Assembly (NCBI GenBank): GCA_025267735.1
Contig: CM046304.1
Coordinates: 17,174,001 to 17,238,000, forward strand
Source of the DNA: Mactra quadrangularis
Lineage: Eukaryota > Mollusca > Bivalvia > Venerida > Mactridae
DNA: 64,000 nt
Direction of reading: 5' to 3'
Numbering within the stretch: position 1 is the first letter of the stretch; each line of letters opens with the position of its first letter. Below, one piece after another: positions 60,801-64,000 of this stretch. The notes beneath the pieces are model-generated. The model saw nothing but the letters and a program-made list of their open reading frames with translations. It was not told the origin of the DNA and did no database searches. A program made the translations under genes and the position numbers.

Positions 60801-62906
60801 AAATAATACCACGTGTGGATTCTTTCGTGAACCGTACTCTATTCACAAATTCACTTGCCAAAATAGCATATCTACATTCATGCTCAACACTTATTAAATC
60901 CTTCTCGTCAACTTCTGTATCAGAGATATGAAGAATCTGGTGGTCGAACGGAAGCTCATGAATAATAGATGTACGATAGTAGAGGAAACGAACAATTGAA
61001 CCCCTAGTGTTGAACTGGTGAGCTATCCGCTTCAGTTGTGTGTGGTGTTGGAGAAATTCTTCGGCAGAAAGAAGGAATATAACCTCTAGGTCGTCATTAT
61101 TGCAACCTAAAATACCATATACAAATAAGGTAATTAAGCACTTAGATAAAAACGATCATGTAGATTATTCAATTATCAGTGTCAAAAATGATTAAAATGC
61201 CAATTTCTTTTTGTTGTATGGCGCCTAAACTTTCTTTTTAACTTTAGCATAAAGATAATACAGACATAACAAAATATTATTTTTATATTGATGCAAGAAA
61301 TAACATTATATGAACTTACATAAAAATTTCAACAACGTCATCAAATGATCAATATATGTCATATCAACGGTTTCAAGAGACAGAATCTTCTACAACAGTA
61401 TCCTTCATACAACCTTGAATAACCTTGAAATTAAGTAATACATTACCACAATCAACTTCATCATCACCACCGGGACAATTATTTATTCCATCACACACAA
61501 AATTTAAAGGAATGCAGTAACTTTCAAGACATTTTAAAGACCCCATTGGACAAGAAAAATTATCTGAAAAAATAAAACAAAATAATACTGTTTTATATGT
61601 CACCATATTCATAAATCAATTTCAACGTCTTGTTATTATATTTAAGACACGCAAATGTACAATACGTACTTTTACAAAAAGGTAAAATGTTAATGCAGGA
61701 AAAACAAATAACTTTATCTAAAAAACGTTGTCAGTGTGTCACAGAAATAACAGACACTTAACAGTGTACAGACATAACAGGGAACAAACGAATAAACTAT
61801 ACTAACTACAATCATTCAGATGATTACCATATCTACACCCTAGCAGGCGTCCTTCACTGTCTATATCATACATGCAACGTCTAGAAATATGGTAAGTAGC
61901 ACCAGTATCTCCACATGGTAACAATTGCCTTTCTTCAACGACCTCTGAAGTTTTAATTGACAATATATATACTTATATATATACGCACATTGAAGGTCAT
62001 GTAAATTTTAGTATTTAAAAATAAATTTGTATACTCACAAGTTAGAAAGTTGATGCATGCGCATACTTCTTTTACTATTAGTACTCTCTTTAGACATTTA
62101 GCGTTTATTATATTCTGTGCATTAATACGTACATTGCAAGTTAATTATTAGGATACATTAATAAAATATGCTTAAACTTACTAAATAATTCAAATGTTGT
62201 AATTTTTTATTCCAAATGTTGTTTTTAATAGAAAGCCATGTGAATAATCGCAATATTTACAAAAACGAGTACTACCATTAATTTGACAACAATTACAACA
62301 ATCGTAAGGAAAGGCACCATAGGTTACTTACCTGATACATGTCACTTACCTTTTTTACATACCAATGGACCAATATGTATATTATAATTGTCATTGTAGG
62401 AGTCTTTCTTTTTTAGTACTGGCCATCGGTAATTCCATTCATAAGTCACATGCATCAATGAATTCTTAAGCTTACGAGTAGTGTCATTACAAGCATGCAC
62501 CCGTCTGAAATAAAATGAACATACTTTGCTTCAAACTATTCTATTCCCCGGTTCACATTACAAAGGGCAATAGTTGGTATTCGGCAATATCGTTTAAGTA
62601 CATGTATTTGCTACATTTTCAGATCTGATTTGAGCTCTTAAACAGTTTCTGATGTCTTTAGTCAGTATGTTACAATAAAAATAAGAACTAGACTTTCTCA
62701 AACACGAGTTTTAAAATAAATATTAAAAAACAAAACAAATACGTAATGGAATAACTGATGTTAACTGAAATGTTTTACCCAGGTTCAGCCTGGTATGGCT
62801 TTGATAATGTTAATGCTACACATTTACAATGTTGATCAACGTATTTAGGAGACCCATTCTCTGTAACAAATACTTCATGAACAGCAAATTTGCAAGTCTG
62901 TGTGAA
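51724..62906 (-). CDS. GRL101-type LRR GPCR with VWA-like domain and kinase-like tail (5' incomplete)
   Basis: Minus-strand exons in order are 62779-62906, 62350-62504, 61807-61944, 61447-61563, 60594-61106, 59041-60097, 57210-57754, 56440-56567, 55693-55741, 52159-52397 and 51724-51855, plus an optional 56345-56413. Every junction keeps phase, giving 1066 visible residues. Numbered from the first visible one: a Cys-rich start (1-95), a divergent LDLa (about 106-140), LDLa (144-179), a VWA-like domain (181-350), LDLa (357-390), LRRs (about 400-590), hinge, TM1-TM7 (638-925; TIDRV after TM3, NPIIY in TM7), and a kinase-like tail (944-1066). The helices match LGR/relaxin-receptor types (LSTLSSEASVLFICLITIDR). 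Lymnaea GRL101 has the same LDLa-LRR-7TM plan. Likely a plasma-membrane receptor; the ligand is unknown. The signal peptide and any further N-terminal modules lie beyond 62906, probably outside the window. Confidence 0.85.
52159..52397 (-). CDS. receptor exon k (kinase-like tail, part 1)
   Basis: Acceptor TATTTTGTAG, donor AAG|GTTGGT. MSLDAILIMTTKITKCVNFL is followed by HNQSVVIENLGADCLFV, which lines up with the helix E and catalytic-loop region of kinases. The HRD-type Asp is replaced. Confidence 0.7.
53182..53195 (+). promoter_or_regulatory. RFX X-box-like motif 1
   Basis: GTTACCATAGCAAC fits the X-box consensus GTNRCC-AT-RGYAAC. It lies in the receptor intron before exon k; its function there is unproven. 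Confidence 0.35.
53342..53355 (+). promoter_or_regulatory. RFX X-box-like motif 2
   Basis: A second identical GTTACCATAGCAAC, 160 bp from the first and in the same orientation. It lies inside an open frame (53240-53587, plus strand) with no recognisable protein. Confidence 0.35.
54842..55173. mobile_element. TTAA-flanked MITE, copy 2
   Basis: A 332-bp element between TTAA at 54838-54841 and 55174-55177. Ends AGATACTAGTTCACACGTTT and AAATCTGTGAATGAGTACCT are imperfect inverted repeats. Non-autonomous and probably piggyBac-type. Confidence 0.75.
55241..55326 (-). mobile_element. SINE family B, head fragment
   Basis: On the minus strand it reads GCCCGGCTAGCTCAGTCGAT, then GCATACTTTCGTGGAGCTTG. 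Truncated after the head. Confidence 0.6.
55693..55741 (-). CDS. receptor exon j (juxtamembrane)
   Basis: A 49-nt exon, acceptor GTTTATTTCAG, donor CGAA|GTAATA. It encodes KQRESTDTNSVQNTFR. It enters in phase 0 and leaves in phase 1, exactly what the TM7 exon and the 52159 exon need. Confidence 0.7.
56345..56413 (-). CDS. optional receptor exon (23 codons) after a 26-nt gap
   Basis: An open in-frame segment, QVNVRSLFRRSNIVAAFQLA plus LNQ, with donor CCAG|GTATGT. It is separated from the TM7 exon by only 26 nt that start GTAAGT and end TTGTAG. Both sides are phase 0, so its inclusion or omission keeps the frame. It may be an alternative exon or a decayed exon extension. Confidence 0.35.
56440..56567 (-). 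CDS. receptor exon h (TM7)
   Basis: Acceptor GATATTTCAG, donor AGG|GTAAGT. It encodes IPGEVYAWTAVFILPVNSAL then NPIIYTL. If the donor is not used, the frame stops 13 codons later. Confidence 0.9.
57210..57754 (-). CDS. receptor exon g (TM3-TM6)
   Basis: Acceptor TATTTTTTCAG, donor G|GTAAGT. SSEASVLFICLITIDRVIVI is TM3 with its DR motif. TM4, TM5 (FIGVNFVIFILIAIGQLSIY) and TM6 (LLMVVATDFLCWFPVGCMG) follow. Confidence 0.92.
59041..60097 (-). CDS. receptor exon f (LDLa, LRRs, TM1-TM2)
   Basis: Acceptor TTTTTGTTTGCAG, donor AG|GTAAGT. LDLa (CIEHKKLCDGHAHCPFSDDE), then LRRs with LRSLDLSHNKI and LVHLNLLDNEG. A Cys-rich hinge follows, then TM1 (LWIMGICALLGNILAIV) and TM2 (VTNLAVSDLFMGVYLLIIAI). 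Confidence 0.92.
60594..61106 (-). CDS. receptor exon e (VWA-like domain)
   Basis: A single 513-nt phase-1 exon, acceptor GTATTTTAG, donor AAAG|GTAAAT. The 170 residues open LEVIFLLSAEEF and close LNLVESMAIRLFPHLC, with strand-like runs GSIVRFLYYR and TRGIIFFQND. This order resembles a VWA fold, but the DxSxS metal motif is absent. The family assignment is inference. Confidence 0.75.
61447..61563 (-). CDS. receptor exon d (LDLa)
   Basis: Acceptor TTTTTTCAG, donor G|GTAATG. It encodes CIPLNFVCDGINNCPGGDDE, a standard LDLa core with its acidic calcium-binding end. Symmetric phase 1. Confidence 0.88.
61807..61944 (-). CDS. receptor exon c (divergent LDLa)
   Basis: Acceptor AACTTCAG, donor A|GTTAGT. 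It encodes LLPCGDTGATYHISRRCMYD and LGCRYGNHLNDC. It is symmetric in phase 1, as LDLa exons usually are. Confidence 0.75.
62350..62504 (-). CDS. receptor exon b
   Basis: Acceptor TTATTTCAG, donor AAAAAG|GTAAGT. VTYEWNYRWPVL and YNIHIGPLVCKK form the region before the LDLa modules. Confidence 0.7.
62779..62906 (-). CDS. receptor exon a (first visible)
   Basis: Acceptor TTCTTTTAG, donor GG|GTAAAA. It encodes TCKFAVHEVFVTENG and HCKCVALTLSKPY. It enters in phase 0, so another coding exon precedes it. Confidence 0.65.
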
Positions 62907-63128
62907 CTAAAAGAAATTAAGAACAACAATTACAAAAAAAACAGTATGTATCGTAAAATACTTATGGAAAATATATTTTTGTTAAATTTTAAAGTACAAA
63001 CTATGCAGCTAAACCAATGTTTGACAATACTTCAATAATGGTAGATTGACATTAAAAAGCTACATACGGCTTCACGGACATACAACATACAACACATACA
63101 AACAAAAGCAACGACGCAAAAGCAGTTT

Positions 63129-63323
63129 CTACCTTGCACCTCTCTGTAATTGTTTCGTAAATTTATAAAAGGATGTAATTGTTATAAATATACCAAAACA
63201 ACATCTAATTGCGTCAACATGTGCAATATTTTTGCATGAAAAATACAAGATCTTTGGCAAATTTGACCTATCTAATAAAAATGTGCAGTCATTAATGATT
63301 CTGACTAATAAAAGGTTTACCAT
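63129..63323 (-). other. unassigned open frame, probably non-coding
   Basis: A 64-codon minus-strand frame near the receptor's 5' side. Its possible donor GCAAG|GTAGAA ends in phase 2, while receptor exon a needs phase 0. No motif was recognised. Confidence 0.2.
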
Positions 63324-63398
63324 GAGAAACAGGTCGTATGTAATAGCTTTATCTTATATGTCGATTCTTACACTGCTATTAGGCAAGTTCTGGTACCA
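63322..63398 (+). CDS. candidate leader exon of an unseen plus-strand gene
   Basis: ATG 63322 opens MRNRSYVIALSYMSILTLLL, which resembles a signal peptide. It reaches a good donor CCA|GTAAGA after 77 nt. Nothing further is seen before the window ends. Confidence 0.22.
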
Positions 63399-63548
63399 GT
63401 AAGAAATCAACGTACTGCAAGTACTGTTGGAAGGAATTTTTGAAGGATTTTATCATTTTTAAAGTTCAAAGATACTATTTCGATATTCCTCATTATCTCT
63501 TCTTCATTCACAGTCAACTGTGTTTCATATTTCATTTTACATGCCCAT

Positions 63549-64000
63549 TATTCTACTGATCGAGGGGTCGTAGGTTTGATTCCCGGGCCAGGCATACTTT
63601 CATGGAGCTTAGTTATGAAAACATTTCTACGGTCATTCTCCTCCTACCACTGATTCTAAATCATGTATTTCAATGTCAAACACGTTCTCCTTGACTGTCA
63701 GGATCTAAAAGACATCCGTGACAAACATTTTAAAGTTAACTCACTTGAAGAACTTTTTGAGTCTGTACCATCATATGCGATACTTAACTTTTTGAAGGAA
63801 ATAAATGTTTATAATAAAATATAGAGCTTTACATCAATAATATCGTTTGAAATAATAGTATCATTGATTGCTTTCGGTGCGATATGACCTTTTTGTGTTG
63901 GTGCGCCGTAAAACCCAAACAAACAAACAAACAAACAAACAAACAAACAAACTAAATCATGTAGAGCAGTAGTTAGTCACTGATGCGCCTTCTTGTTGGT
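63549..64000 (+). mobile_element. SINE family B, split by a LINE; runs off the window
   Basis: The B box region GTAGGTTTGATTCCCGGGCC and body GCATACTTTCATGGAGCTTA run to 63667. The same SINE resumes at 63964 with GAGCAGTAGTTAGTCACTGA. Confidence 0.7.
63668..63952 (+). mobile_element. 5'-truncated LINE 3' end with (CAAA)n tail
   Basis: Flanked by the direct repeat CTAAATCATGTA (63656-63667, 63952-63963). It holds the last codons of a non-LTR reverse transcriptase ORF (SLEELFESVPSYAILNFLKE, stop TAG near 63825). A short 3' UTR ends GCGCCGTAAAACCC, followed by about nine CAAA units. Confidence 0.85.

Noticed and set aside
63129..63323. Upstream exon of the receptor
   Set aside because: The available donor is in phase 2 while receptor exon a needs a phase-0 partner; no LDLa or signal-peptide pattern was seen.

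Overview
This looks like AT-rich nuclear DNA of an animal, most likely a bivalve mollusc. The reasons are large introns packed with small mobile elements, tRNA-derived SINEs, a pearl/Helentron-type element with a tandem core and an ACGG-rich tail, and a receptor of the Lymnaea GRL101 type. All splice models below were built by eye from GT/AG sites, reading phase and family motifs; no alignment was run.

Layout. (1) 0.76-2.97 kb, plus strand: a two-exon gene for a secreted, cysteine-rich, probably membrane-tethered protein behind a TATA box. (2) 3-9.2 kb: no convincing gene; dispersed repeats and a ten-unit minisatellite rich in CACGTG. (3) 9.47-13.14 kb: a decayed 3.66-kb pogo/Tigger-like DNA transposon on the minus strand. 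(4) 13.3-43.8 kb, plus strand: a nine-exon purple acid phosphatase gene (ACP7-like). Eight exons are well supported; a candidate leader exon lies 17.5 kb upstream of them. Its introns hold most of the repeats: three copies of a 370-380-bp MITE with 9-10-bp target duplications, a pearl-type element nested in an older repeat, three tRNA-derived SINE families, Tc1-type and palindromic MITEs, a 65-bp minisatellite split by a foldback element, and long hairpins. (5) 43.8-51.7 kb: no intact gene, but a stray inverted copy of the last exon of the next gene. (6) 51.7-62.9 kb, minus strand: a leucine-rich-repeat GPCR gene whose 5' exons lie beyond the window. The visible protein reads divergent LDLa, LDLa, a VWA-like domain, LDLa, LRRs, seven membrane helices and a short kinase-like tail. 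All visible exons join in phase. (7) 63.5-64 kb: a SINE split by a 5'-truncated LINE with a perfect target duplication.

The phosphatase and the receptor are transcribed towards each other and share no obvious function. The phosphatase would be a membrane-anchored ecto- or luminal phosphatase with all seven metal ligands. The receptor would be a leucine-rich-repeat GPCR whose tail looks like a catalytically dead kinase remnant. The least expected signals are that tail, its inverted stray exon, a 26-nt intron-like segment just after the seventh helix, and the VWA-like domain. The repeats also allow insertion events to be ordered and link the SINE tails to a LINE.
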